In this document: one piece after another, positions 48,879 through 57,210 of the stretch
Position numbering within the stretch: position 1 is the first letter of the stretch
Layout of the letters: every line of letters begins with the position of its first letter
Assembly (NCBI RefSeq): GCF_900107395.1
Contig: NZ_FNPW01000015.1
Coordinates: forward strand, 1 to 64,000
Direction: 5' to 3'
Origin: Pseudomonas sp. NFIX28
GTDB lineage: Bacteria; Pseudomonadota; Gammaproteobacteria; Pseudomonadales; Pseudomonadaceae
Length of the DNA stretch: 64,000 bases
Translations under genes and position numbers: made by a program
The notes under the pieces: generated by a model
Told to the model about the DNA's origin: nothing
The model's input: the letters and a program-made list of their open reading frames with translations, nothing else
The model's database searches: none

Positions 48879-49796
48879 TCAGGGTCTTGGGATAAGGGCC
48901 CCCGGCACCTGGATCACCCGGCTCGCCAGGCGATGCCCGGCCTCTGCCGCTTGCTGCGGGCTGCCGCCCTTCAAGCGACACGCCAGATAGGCGGCGCTGA
49001 ACGAATCCCCTGCCGCCGTGGTGTCCACCACCTGCTCCACCCGCTGCGCCGGCACCTCGAACAACTCGTCGCCACAACGGATCAGGCAAGGTTCGGCGCC
49101 ACGTTTGAGCACCACTTCCGGCGTGTCTGCGTAGGCCGCCAATACCGCCTGGCTGTCGGCATAACCGAACAATGCCTGCTCGTCATCCTCCGTCAGCAAC
49201 GCCAGATCGACATAGGCCAGCACCTGGCGATACGCGGCCTGTGCCTGCTCCAGCGAGGCCCAGAGCCGTGGCCGATAGTTGTTGTCGAAGACGATCCACG
49301 CCCCGCGCTTGCGTGCTTCAACCAAGGTCTCGACCAACTTTTTGCGACCCAGCTCGCCGAGCACCGCCAGGGTGATGCCGCTGAAATACAGCACCGCGTA
49401 ATCCGGTAGCGCCGCGAGGATCGGCTCGGCCGCCGGCGTGGTGAAACAGTCGCGCACCGCCGCTTCGTTGCGCCAATAGAGAAAGCGCCGCTCGCCCCGG
49501 GCGTCGGTCTGGATGCAATACAACCCGGGCAAGCGCCCTGGCAGGCGCTGGACCAGGCCCAGGCCGATGCCTTCCTCGGCCCAGCTCTGGCACATCGCAT
49601 CGCTGAAACTGTCGTCGCCCAGGGCGGTGACATAGTCGACATGGGCGCCCTCGCCCAATTCACGGGCCAGGTACACCGCGGTGTTCAGGGTGTCGCCGCC
49701 GAAGCTCTGTTGCAGGCTGCCGTCGGCGCGGTGTTGCAGTTCGATCATGCATTCGCCGATCAGGGCGATGCGTTTCCCGGTGGTGAAGGTGTTCAT
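48879..49796 (-). CDS. PfkB-family sugar kinase (2-dehydro-3-deoxygluconokinase-like)
   Basis: 305 aa from the ATG at 49796. Ribokinase/PfkB fold: IALIGECMIELQHR, FGGDTLNTAVYLARELG, and the catalytic signature DTTAAGDSFSAAYLA with its general-base Asp. The N-terminus and the RRFLYWRNEAAVRD segment resemble KdgK, which phosphorylates 2-keto-3-deoxygluconate. Clustered with a PLP aldolase-like protein, an IclR regulator and RidA, a set seen in other Pseudomonas. The exact substrate is uncertain. Confidence 0.86.
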   Translation of the reverse strand: MNTFTTGKRIALIGECMIELQHRADGSLQQSFGGDTLNTAVYLARELGEGAHVDYVTALGDDSFSDAMCQSWAEEGIGLGLVQRLPGRLPGLYCIQTDARGERRFLYWRNEAAVRDCFTTPAAEPILAALPDYAVLYFSGITLAVLGELGRKKLVETLVEARKRGAWIVFDNNYRPRLWASLEQAQAAYRQVLAYVDLALLTEDDEQALFGYADSQAVLAAYADTPEVVLKRGAEPCLIRCGDELFEVPAQRVEQVVDTTAAGDSFSAAYLACRLKGGSPQQAAEAGHRLASRVIQVPGALIPRP

Positions 49797-49841
49797 GGTG
49801 GAGGTGTCTCTGACGATTTTTTGTTGTTGGAAAGGACGTCT

Positions 49842-49912
49842 TCGCGGGCAAGCCTCGCGCCTACAAGGTTGGTGTCGTTTCCCATATCCGTAGGAGCGAG
49901 GCTTGCCCGCGA
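49842..49912. repeat. REP-like inverted pair (GTAGGAGCGAGG type)
   Basis: GCGGGCAAGCCTCGCGCCTA followed 30 nt later by TAGGAGCGAGGCTTGCCCGC, between the kinase gene and the aldolase-like gene. Confidence 0.8.
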
Positions 49913-49941
49913 TCACCTGCGCAGCAGGTGCCAGGCCTGCC

Positions 49942-51174
49942 TCAGAAACAGGTCTCCATGCTCTCCAGCACATCCAGCCGCTCATCCACCAGCAACCCGG
50001 TGCGCCACTTGTCGAAGGTCAAACACGGGTGCGAAGTGCCAAAAGAAATAATGTCCCCCACCCGCAACTCAACCCCCGGCGCCACCGTCATGAACGCATG
50101 CTGGTCCATCACCGCCGTGACCTTGCAGGCGCTCACATCATCGCCCTTGGCCGGCAGCACACCCGGCTTATAGCGCAACAACGGCACCGGCAAGCCGGCG
50201 TCGTAAGCCACGTCGCGCTTGCCCAGGGCGATCACCGCGAACCCCGGCTCCGGCAGGGACTGCACATGGGCCCAGACTTCCAGCGCCGGGCGCAGGCCTT
50301 CGTGCAGGTCGCTGCGGCGGTCGAGCACACAGCATTGCGCCTCTTTATAGATGCCATGGTCGTGGGCCACGTAACTGCCGGGGCGCAGCACGCTGAGGAA
50401 ACGCCCCTGGGCGTTCTGCGCCTCGAAGGACTCGGCGATCAGGTCATACCAGGCCGACCCCGAGGCGGTGATGATCGGCCGGTCGATGGCGAACAGCCCG
50501 TCGTCCTGCAACTGCACCGCCAGGCGCACCAGGGACGCGGCAAACTCCCGAATGCCAGTCACCGCATGATCGCCATGGATCACCCCTTCGTAGCCCTCGA
50601 TGCCGCACAAGGCCAGGGCCGGCTGCGCCTGGATCGCCTTTGCCAGCGCCAGCACTTCCTGCTCGCTGCGGCAACCGCAGCGGCCGCCGACCACGCCGTA
50701 CTCGATCATCACGTTCAGGCGCACCCCGCGCGCGGCGAAGAACTGCCCGAGGTCGGCGACGTTGTCCGGGTGATCGACCATGCAATAGAAATCGAACGTC
50801 GGGTCGGCCAGCAGCTCGGCGATCAGCCCCATGTTCGGCGTGCCCACCAGCTGGTTGGCCATCAGCACCCGGCGCACGCCGTGGGCGTAGGCCGCGCGGG
50901 TCTGCACCGCGGTGGCCAGGGTGATGCCCCAGGCGCCCGCCTCCAACTGCCGGCGGAACAGCGCCGGGGTCATGCTGGTCTTGCCGTGGGGCGCCAGCTT
51001 GGCGCCGCTGTCGCTGACGAACTTTTGCATCCAGCGGATGTTGTGTTCCAGCGCCGCGCGGTGCAGCACCAGGGCCGGCAAGCTGACGTCGCGCACCAGG
51101 CTGACGCCGGGCTGGGCGGCGCCCTTTTCCACCAGCGCATGTTCCACCGCGGCATTGATCAAGGCAGAAGACAT
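49942..51174 (-). CDS. PLP-dependent D-threonine aldolase / D-serine dehydratase-like protein
   Basis: 410 aa. Alanine-racemase-type N-terminal barrel with the PLP lysine in KLAPHGKTSMTP (about Lys65) and a C-terminal domain ending with SFGTSHPCLTFDKW, whose His and Cys are the metal ligands of the DSD1/D-threonine aldolase group. Such enzymes act on D-amino acids. Pseudomonas copies are often labelled amino acid deaminase. RidA nearby fits, since these enzymes release 2-aminoacrylate-type imines. Substrate unproven. Confidence 0.85.
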   Translation of the reverse strand: MSSALINAAVEHALVEKGAAQPGVSLVRDVSLPALVLHRAALEHNIRWMQKFVSDSGAKLAPHGKTSMTPALFRRQLEAGAWGITLATAVQTRAAYAHGVRRVLMANQLVGTPNMGLIAELLADPTFDFYCMVDHPDNVADLGQFFAARGVRLNVMIEYGVVGGRCGCRSEQEVLALAKAIQAQPALALCGIEGYEGVIHGDHAVTGIREFAASLVRLAVQLQDDGLFAIDRPIITASGSAWYDLIAESFEAQNAQGRFLSVLRPGSYVAHDHGIYKEAQCCVLDRRSDLHEGLRPALEVWAHVQSLPEPGFAVIALGKRDVAYDAGLPVPLLRYKPGVLPAKGDDVSACKVTAVMDQHAFMTVAPGVELRVGDIISFGTSHPCLTFDKWRTGLLVDERLDVLESMETCF

Positions 51175-51210
51175 ATTCGAACTCCTTATGGCGCAGCCAC
51201 TGGGCCGGCG

Positions 51211-51975
51211 TTAATCGTTGATGCGACGGGCCAGGTTATTCGCGCTGTCGATCAGCACCCGGCGGTAGTCGGCGTAATTGTTCTGGGCATCGGCCCGTGG
51301 CGCGACGATGCACAGGGTGCAAATGCACACCCCGCGCTCGTCCCGCACCGGCGCGGCGAAGCAGTGGGTAAAGGTGTCGGCCACGCTGTCGAAGGAAAAG
51401 AAACCGTCCTCGGTGGCCTGGCGGATTTCCTTGAGGAAAGTCGCCACCGGCAGGCGCTCACCGTTGGGAAGAATGAAGTCGCGCTCGTCGATCAACTCGA
51501 CAATCTGCTCATCGCTCAAATGCCCCAGCAGCAGCCGCCCGGAAGCGGTCCAGGGAATCGGCGCGTTCTCGCCGATATTCGAGGAAATGCGGAAATGCCG
51601 CTCGCCCTCCTTCATCAGCGCCACCGTGTATTTGCGCCCGTTGAGCAGGCACATCTGCGCGGTCTCGCGGGTCTGGCTGACGATCTCCTGCAAGGCCGAG
51701 TCGGCCTCGCGGGTCAGGTCGAAATGGCGCAGATGGGCCTGCCCCAGGAAGTACAACTGCCGGCCCAGGTACACATGCCCGTCCTGGCCCACCGGCTCGA
51801 GAACCCGCCGCTCCAGCAAGGACGCCACCAGCTCGTACACCGTGGACTTGGGGCTGCCGATGCCCTTGGCGATATCGTTGGGCCGCAGCGGCTGGCCGAT
51901 CTCCTTGAGGAAATCGAGAATATCGAACGCCCGGTCCAACCCCTTGGCTCGGCGCTTGATGGTGTCTTCGGTCAT
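51211..51975 (-). CDS. IclR-family transcriptional regulator
   Basis: 254 aa. N-terminal winged helix (LDRAFDILDFLKEIGQPLRPNDIAKGIGSPKSTVYELVASLLERRVLEP) and C-terminal IclR effector domain (TASGRLLLGHLSDEQ, VCICTLCIVAP). Lies 36 nt upstream of the aldolase-like gene on the same strand, so it probably regulates this cluster including itself. Confidence 0.93.
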   Translation of the reverse strand: MTEDTIKRRAKGLDRAFDILDFLKEIGQPLRPNDIAKGIGSPKSTVYELVASLLERRVLEPVGQDGHVYLGRQLYFLGQAHLRHFDLTREADSALQEIVSQTRETAQMCLLNGRKYTVALMKEGERHFRISSNIGENAPIPWTASGRLLLGHLSDEQIVELIDERDFILPNGERLPVATFLKEIRQATEDGFFSFDSVADTFTHCFAAPVRDERGVCICTLCIVAPRADAQNNYADYRRVLIDSANNLARRIND

Positions 51976-52040
51976 ATCTGTGCCATTTCCTACAAATCAC
52001 GAAATTCCCGGCGCGCCCAAAATCCGGCATTGCCCCTATC

Positions 52041-52165
52041 CCTGTAGCCGCTGCCGAGCCTTAGCGAGGCTGCGATCGACCGCAACGCGGGCGCATGGAT
52101 CTCAAAATCGCCGCGTCCCCTTCGGGACCGATCGCAGCCTCGCCAAAGCTCGGCAGCGGCTACAG
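52041..52165. repeat. REP doublet between IclR and RidA genes
   Basis: GTAGCCGCTGCCGAGCCTTA... and the complementary GCAGCCTCGCCAAAGCTCGG... in opposite orientation. Confidence 0.8.
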
Positions 52166-52172
52166 GTCCGCG

Positions 52173-52562
52173 TCAGGCCTTCTTCTTGTAAGCCACGCAA
52201 TCGATCTCCACCTTGCAATCCACCATCATGCTGGCCTGCACACAGGCCCGCGCCGGCGCATGCTCCGGCTTGAAATACTCCCCGAACACCTTGTTGAAAC
52301 TCCAGAAATCCCGCGGATCCTCCAACCACACCCCAACCCGCACCACATCCTCCAGCCCGTACCCCGCCTCCTCCAGAATCGCCACCACATTGCGCATCGT
52401 CTGATGGGTCTGCTCAACGATCCCGCCATGAATAATTTCGCCATCCAGTGCCGGCACCTGGCCGGACACATACAACCAGCCATTGGCCTCAACGGCACGA
52501 GCGAAAGGACGAGGCTGGCCACCGCCGGCGGTGCTGCCGGTGCCGTAGCGAGTGATGCTCAT
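52173..52562 (-). CDS. RidA-family imine/enamine deaminase
   Basis: 129 aa from the ATG at 52562. RidA pattern with the catalytic Arg105 (PARACVQ) and Glu at about 119 (VEIDCVAY). Hydrolyses reactive 2-aminoacrylate-like intermediates from PLP enzymes, which suits the PLP aldolase-like protein encoded downstream. Strong GGAGAAAC site. Frames extending to 52769 lie in the AT-rich flank and are not used. Confidence 0.94.
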   Translation of the reverse strand: MSITRYGTGSTAGGGQPRPFARAVEANGWLYVSGQVPALDGEIIHGGIVEQTHQTMRNVVAILEEAGYGLEDVVRVGVWLEDPRDFWSFNKVFGEYFKPEHAPARACVQASMMVDCKVEIDCVAYKKKA

Positions 52563-53206
52563 GGGTGTTTCTCCTGATTGAAAAATGAATGGGTTGAAAA
52601 CCTGGGTTTCTCTGAGACCGGACCAAATGCAGAGCCTAGCCTTCCAACAGCTACTGCTTGGCACCAGCGCTCTGCCAATTGCTATCCGCTCCCTGAAAAT
52701 CCAGCAGTGCATAGGTACTGCTCCTGCCCAAAACCAAACTCCCGCACGGCAACACATCCTGAATAACATTCAGAACCGCCATCACAGAAACACACGCTCT
52801 TAACCAGAAAGATTCATGACTCATAACAAGCACTCTCGAATAACACTTTATCCGCTATAACGGAATAAAAAGCGTAGTAACAGAATAATTACTAAAGAGT
52901 GTGCCATGGGAAGTCGAGGAGAGAAATAGGAGGATGGGAAAAATCTTGGCCATCAAGGGAATTATGGTTGTATTCCGGAGGGGGATACGATAGGGACGGG
53001 ATTTGTAGGGATCAACACAGTGCAATAGAGGCCCTGCTCGATAATACTCGCTCTTTTAGAATCTTAGATTTTAGATTAGAAAACACACCCGACCTAAGAA
53101 CATTCACTCCTACTCCAGAAAGCAAGTACTCACTGCCTCATCTAATTTAATAGATCAAGGCAGCTCAACAGAAATTACGAAAAATAAAAACTCACCAACT
53201 ACTCCC
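52563..53206. other. AT-rich left flank of the accessory island
   Basis: Composition shifts visibly to AT here. Short open frames (for example 52899-53150, plus strand) have no ribosome site and unlikely composition. No tRNA, direct repeat or integrase was found that would explain the boundary. Confidence 0.5.
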
Positions 53207-54187
53207 TCAAACCTCAAATATTTCATACCAAACAGAATCAGCCGCAGCTTTTTCTATTTCCATCGCACTGCTCTCGTATAACATCTTCACCGTAAAGCTT
53301 GTAGCCGGAACACCATGGCGTTCAAAAATTGACATCCCAACTCCTACTTGACAGACATGTTTATCAAATCTTAAATATCGATCATGAGCAAATCGCTTAA
53401 ACTTTAACGTTTCCATAGACATCAACTTCAACCTTGATATCTTTTGCGCTAAAGGCGACGAGCCCATCACATATTTAGTAAAATAATTACAGACCTCATC
53501 ATGCCTTGCACTGCCCTTAGCATCGCCATCCGAGAGAATTGTAATATTAAATTTCCTGCCAAGCGGGAGCATCTCTATAAATTTAACTATGCTGCTTTTA
53601 CTATAGCCGCACTGCAGATCCCTAACAACACTTTCAAAAACATATCTATCAGAAATATATATCTTATTTTGACGCCTTACAAAGCCTTCAAATTTTTTCA
53701 TCCAGACATCATTTATGTCTGCCCCATACCTGATATCCGTTATAGAACTTTCCCTAGATGCTTTGAAATTTTGCGACTCCGTAATAGAGCCAACACCAAC
53801 CATTTCAAACAAAGTACTAGGACATTGCCTGAGCGTTTTATCATTATCGCAAATAACAGCACTCAAGGTGTCTTCCGCCACGGCCGTTTCAAAAAAACAG
53901 AAAAGCTCACATGCATTTTGAAAGGTAGAATATGAGTCGCACTGCCCCCAGCTATTTTCAGACTGATATTTAGAGTTGGCTGTAAAAGCCCCAACCCACC
54001 GCTGATGGAATTTTGGCGGGAGCTTCTTAATAGACTGAAGATAAGATGCTGCAGCACCGTCTGGCATTACTAAGACACCATACCTCTTCCAATAATCTAT
54101 TATTGTGTCATGCACAGCACAAAATGACTCATCCTTCAATAAACCGGCTTCGAAAACACTTTCATCAAGATAAAAATCAGTCAACAT
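53207..54187 (-). CDS. Putative PIN-like / PLD-like effector paired with an ATPase
   Basis: 326 aa, AT-rich gene. Residues 1-150 start FYLDESVFEAGLL with acidic residues placed as in PIN-like nucleases (Asp near 4, PDG near 42, and VICDNDKTL near 110). Residues about 165-326 carry WMKKFEGFVRRQNKIYISDRYVFE, ITILSDGDAK, and RFAHDRYLRFDKHVCQVGVGMSIFE, a pattern like a PLD-type or MIT-C-type domain (HDR-x-L/I ... G-x-G-x-x-x-F). Both calls are by eye and uncertain. It begins 2 nt after the stop of the ATPase gene, so they form one operon. Its role as effector is inference from pairing. Confidence 0.5.
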   Translation of the reverse strand: MLTDFYLDESVFEAGLLKDESFCAVHDTIIDYWKRYGVLVMPDGAAASYLQSIKKLPPKFHQRWVGAFTANSKYQSENSWGQCDSYSTFQNACELFCFFETAVAEDTLSAVICDNDKTLRQCPSTLFEMVGVGSITESQNFKASRESSITDIRYGADINDVWMKKFEGFVRRQNKIYISDRYVFESVVRDLQCGYSKSSIVKFIEMLPLGRKFNITILSDGDAKGSARHDEVCNYFTKYVMGSSPLAQKISRLKLMSMETLKFKRFAHDRYLRFDKHVCQVGVGMSIFERHGVPATSFTVKMLYESSAMEIEKAAADSVWYEIFEV

Positions 54188-54189
54188 GA

Positions 54190-55623
54190 TTACAATCCAA
54201 AGGTTTCTTTAAAGCGCTCTTCAAAAAAACCCTCAGGCCATTCGACCAGAAAGTCCCCATCATCATCCATAGGAATCTCTATTATCTGAGCACCCGACTT
54301 AGTCGGCTGAACATATATCACCGAAACATCCGAAGGTGCTATTTCTTTCTGCCTAATCTTATTCTGCATTCTAAGCATTAAAGACTCACTATGAGTCTCT
54401 ATAATCCATTGATTCGTTTTACTCGTCTCGATAAAAAAGTTCGCAAGGTGAGCTTGAAGCCTCGGATGCAAATGTATCTCAGGTTGTTCGACACATATAG
54501 TACTTTCACCCCTAACTATCCCTTCAACAATGATAGGCAACAGTTGGCCAATTCCAAAGCCGACATCCGAAGGCCCAACAACAACATCTGTCCTAAGGTC
54601 CTTTAACTGCAGACAAATTACTGAACCAGTAACAGCCGAACCAATGCTTTCCGCAGTCAACGTGTAAGGAATTTCAAAATTAGAAAACCACTCATTAATC
54701 TTCCCCGTTATATCCGGAGATTTTTCATATATAAATCTTGCTGTATTTTCACCCTGCTTACCTACAGAGCCACTCTGATCACCTTTCGGAGCATAAAATC
54801 TACTAGGATGACTTCTTAGAGGCCCCAAGTAAGTAATAGAATTAAATGCCTCCTGAATCTCCTTAGCAACTATAGTTACTAAATTATTCATTAGCGCGGC
54901 ACCAAAGCCACTTTCAATTTTATCCTTTATCGTTACAGAAGATGGTGTAGCATAGTTAAGATCACTGCGAAAACTTACATCATTCAGACCTTTAACTATC
55001 TCTTTATGGTAGTCCTTAGATATACCCTTCATCCTAGAAAAAAAAGAGAAAATAGAGTCCCTACTTTCAGCAGTTGTAAAATGAAATCCTCGTGCGTGCT
55101 TCAGCCTTTGTGTTTTCTCTGCATTCTCCCTACTAATAAGATCCGACCGCAAATTTAGCTCAAAGGCATTATTTTTATCGTCACCATATGAGGTCTTTAT
55201 ATTACTTAAGTATGTAAATTCTTCATTCTTGCTTTTCTTACCCTTACCAGAAAGCATGTAAGTTAATTCATGAGTCGCTATCTGCCCTTTAGATCCTTTC
55301 GGTAGAGAAACTGATCCGGCGAACCAATCATGCCTGAACACATTTGACAAAGTGGAATAAGAATATGAGAACTTCATTTCACTATCAACGCTGTGATTAT
55401 GCGCCATTGCTGCGTAATCACCCAAATCAACGTACTCACCATTTGAGACCAAACCACCTTGCTCACTTGGGCGAGTAAGCGACTGCTTCAACAACATCAA
55501 ACTCTGTATCAGAGAGCTTTTACCTGATGAGTTAGGTCCATATATTAGAGTTATAGGCGCAAGCTTAACACTTTGTTTTGCCGAGAAACTTTTGAAATTC
55601 TCAACACTCAACATGTGAAACAT
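54190..55623 (-). CDS. AAA family ATPase with DUF3696-type C-terminus
   Basis: 477 aa from the ATG at 55623 (AGGAG six bases upstream). SMC/OLD-like single-polypeptide ATPase: MLSVENFKSFSAKQSVKLAPITLIYGPNSSGKSSL with Walker A at about 29-36, then a long helical insertion, SDVGFGIGQLLPIIVEG, Walker B ICVEQPEIHLHPRLQAHLANFF and the switch WIIETHSESLMLRMQNK. The tail GDFLVEWPEGFFEERF is the DUF3696 hallmark. Such ATPases are commonly paired with nucleases in phage-defence loci. First gene of the two-gene operon. Codon and base use differ sharply from neighbours, which suggests horizontal gain. Confidence 0.85.
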   Translation of the reverse strand: MFHMLSVENFKSFSAKQSVKLAPITLIYGPNSSGKSSLIQSLMLLKQSLTRPSEQGGLVSNGEYVDLGDYAAMAHNHSVDSEMKFSYSYSTLSNVFRHDWFAGSVSLPKGSKGQIATHELTYMLSGKGKKSKNEEFTYLSNIKTSYGDDKNNAFELNLRSDLISRENAEKTQRLKHARGFHFTTAESRDSIFSFFSRMKGISKDYHKEIVKGLNDVSFRSDLNYATPSSVTIKDKIESGFGAALMNNLVTIVAKEIQEAFNSITYLGPLRSHPSRFYAPKGDQSGSVGKQGENTARFIYEKSPDITGKINEWFSNFEIPYTLTAESIGSAVTGSVICLQLKDLRTDVVVGPSDVGFGIGQLLPIIVEGIVRGESTICVEQPEIHLHPRLQAHLANFFIETSKTNQWIIETHSESLMLRMQNKIRQKEIAPSDVSVIYVQPTKSGAQIIEIPMDDDGDFLVEWPEGFFEERFKETFGL

Positions 55624-56048
55624 GTCGAACTCCTGAATATCCTTAGAAAACACTATAAGCAACTAGACCAATTGGTCTATTGCTCTCGACTTCCTGATAA
55701 GCGACCAAGCAATCGAAAAAGCAAGAAATTGATAACCATCAGTCTTCTTGCATATCAACTCCAGACATTAGAACCAGAATTAGAAGCGAAGAAAACACGC
55801 GACATTCCGCAACAGCATATAGTGCACATATTCTGCATGATCAAAAATTCCCTTTTCATAACAGCATCCACTCAGGTGATGGCCAGTTGCCAAATGTGAA
55901 TCCCTGTCCGCAACCTGTCAAGTGCAAGGGGGGAGCCATCCTGATACACACAATCATACTAATAACCATTTCATATGCACCTCAATCGTATTTATGCAGG
56001 CAATCCATCCACTTGCGCACGTCCCTCTCCCCCCCCTATAGTTCGCTA
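55624..56048. other. AT-rich right flank of the island
   Basis: No gene supported. Presumably contains the leftward promoter of the ATPase operon. A clean consensus was not identified. The AT bias ends near 56070. Confidence 0.45.
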
Positions 56049-56068
56049 GTCGCTGCAAATTCAGCGAC
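56049..56068 (+). promoter_or_regulatory. Hairpin upstream of the structured leader, copy 2
   Basis: GTCGCTG-CAAATT-CAGCGAC, perfect 7-bp stem. Matches in stem and almost in loop the element at 8332-8359 read on the minus strand. It lies 88 nt before the three-way-junction element. Confidence 0.6.
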
Positions 56069-56156
56069 CTGACTTGGCCGTCAGCATTCCCGTAGCGCAC
56101 AGGCGCTCACCATCCGAAAGGCAAGCGCTTTTTTTGCGCCTGCACGTTCGTGTTAT

Positions 56157-56231
56157 GGCGACTGTGCGTGGGACACCTTCGGGTGTGCCGGGATGCTTCG
56201 GGCCCGGTCGGCCAACCCGCGTACAGTTGCC
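56157..56231 (+). ncRNA. Structured 5' leader (three-way junction), copy 2
   Basis: GGCGACTGTGCGTGGG (56157-56172) pairs with CCCGCGTACAGTTGCC (56216-56231), 16 bp with three G-U. Inside are ACACC-UUCG-GGUGU (56173-56186) and CCGGG...CCCGG (56188-56207). It ends 58 nt before the start codon at 56290. Compared with the copy at 8183-8261, base pair 2 of the first inner hairpin changes from C-G to G-C, a compensatory change. Confidence 0.62.
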
Positions 56232-56289
56232 ACCCTCCTTCGCTTGGCCGCGAACGGTGGTAACTCCCGAAGTTATGGAGTGTTACCCA

Positions 56290-56562
56290 ATGGATTACCA
56301 AGCGTTTAGCTCCTCCAACACCACCGACCACCCTGTCGCCTTTATCAACCCTCAAGCTCCTTTGCTTGACCTGCTGACCTACGCCGGCCTGCGCATCCGT
56401 GCAGCCCGGGACATGCTGGACAGCGTGTCTGGCATGACCAGCCGCAACACCGACGACCTCGACCTGATGCGCTTCTCCAGCGTGGCAACCTTGTTGTTGC
56501 AGGACGGATGCGATGTGTTGCACGTGGTTGAACAACGGGCGATGGAGCTGCCAGAGCCTTAA
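56290..56562 (+). CDS. DUF3077-like small Pseudomonas protein
   Basis: 90 aa from the ATG at 56290 (MDYQAFSSSNTTDHPVAFINPQAPLLDLLTYAGLRIRAARDMLDSV). An alternative ATG lies at 56275. Soluble helical protein, resembling short DUF3077/DUF6124-type proteins, with a C-terminal helix SVATLLLQDGCDVLHVVEQRAMEL like the end of the protein at 7725. Function unknown. Shares its upstream RNA architecture with that gene. A hexamer array follows its stop. Confidence 0.65.
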   Translation: MDYQAFSSSNTTDHPVAFINPQAPLLDLLTYAGLRIRAARDMLDSVSGMTSRNTDDLDLMRFSSVATLLLQDGCDVLHVVEQRAMELPEP

Positions 56563-56592
56563 ACCACCGCGCCTAGCCTTTGCTCTTGCTGT

Positions 56593-56658
56593 GCTTTGGC
56601 TTTGGCTTTGGCTTTGGCTTTGGCTTTGGCTTTGGCTTTGGCTTTGGCTTTTTTTTTT
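56593..56658. repeat. GCTTTG hexanucleotide array with T-tract
   Basis: Nine perfect GCTTTG units (56593-56646) followed by GC and ten T, starting 31 nt after the DUF3077-like stop codon. On the minus strand it would encode Lys-Ala repeats. Confidence 0.9.
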
Positions 56659-56869
56659 GATCTTGATCCACCCGCCCCATCGGGAGGCCGAGTGGAGGTT
56701 CTGCGCAGTGGGCAACTCGGCAGGGATGCCGAGTTAGCCGCCCCAGGCCATGGATGGCCTGTGGCGGCGGCCCACGGAGCAGGACCGGAGCGAGGGAACC
56801 TGAGCGCAGCGAAGGCCGTACGCAGGGGCAAGCGTTTTTGCTTACTTTTTGCTGGGCCGGCATTCCGGC

Positions 56870-57141
56870 GTCTGAAAAAAGTGAGTCGCCGTAAGGGCGA
56901 AACCATAAGCCGCCATAACCGCAGGAATGGATATGTACCCCGTCCAAAAAAATACAGCGCCAGAGCGGGCGTCATCGCGGGCAATCGAGCGTCGACCGGC
57001 CGCTCCTACGGCAGCCGACAAAACGTGACTCGCCGTAAGGGCGAAACCGTAAGCCGCCGTGACCGCAGGAACGGATATGTACGCCGTCCGAAAAATGCAG
57101 CGCCAGCTAAGACGCCATCGCGGGCAAGCCTCGCTCCTACA
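56870..57141 (+). repeat. Two direct repeats of a block with an SRRKGET...RRNGYV-like reading frame
   Basis: Blocks at about 56878-56980 and 57022-57126 align over about 100 nt with few changes (GTGAGTCGCCGTAAGGGCG versus GTGACTCGCCGTAAGGGCG). Each contains a frame reading SRRKGETxSRxxRRNGYV, a string common at the ends of hypothetical Pseudomonas ORFs. It ends with a GTAGGAGCGAGG-type REP element. Whether it is translated is doubtful. The interval 56660-56870 has no feature beyond a similar low-value open frame. Confidence 0.7.
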
Positions 57142-57210
57142 AAACCGGCAAACCAAAACCGGGCTACCCTGCACGCTCTGAACCCACTCTCACCCAAGGA
57201 AGGACCACCC

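Noticed and set aside
52899-53150. Possible 83-codon gene in the AT-rich flank
   Set aside because: No ribosome site, unusual composition, no counterpart motif.
56596-57210. Long plus-strand frame running into the DJ-1/PfpI gene
   Set aside because: Covers hexamer repeats and the duplicated block. The strong ribosome site at 57198-57206 fixes the true start at 57211.
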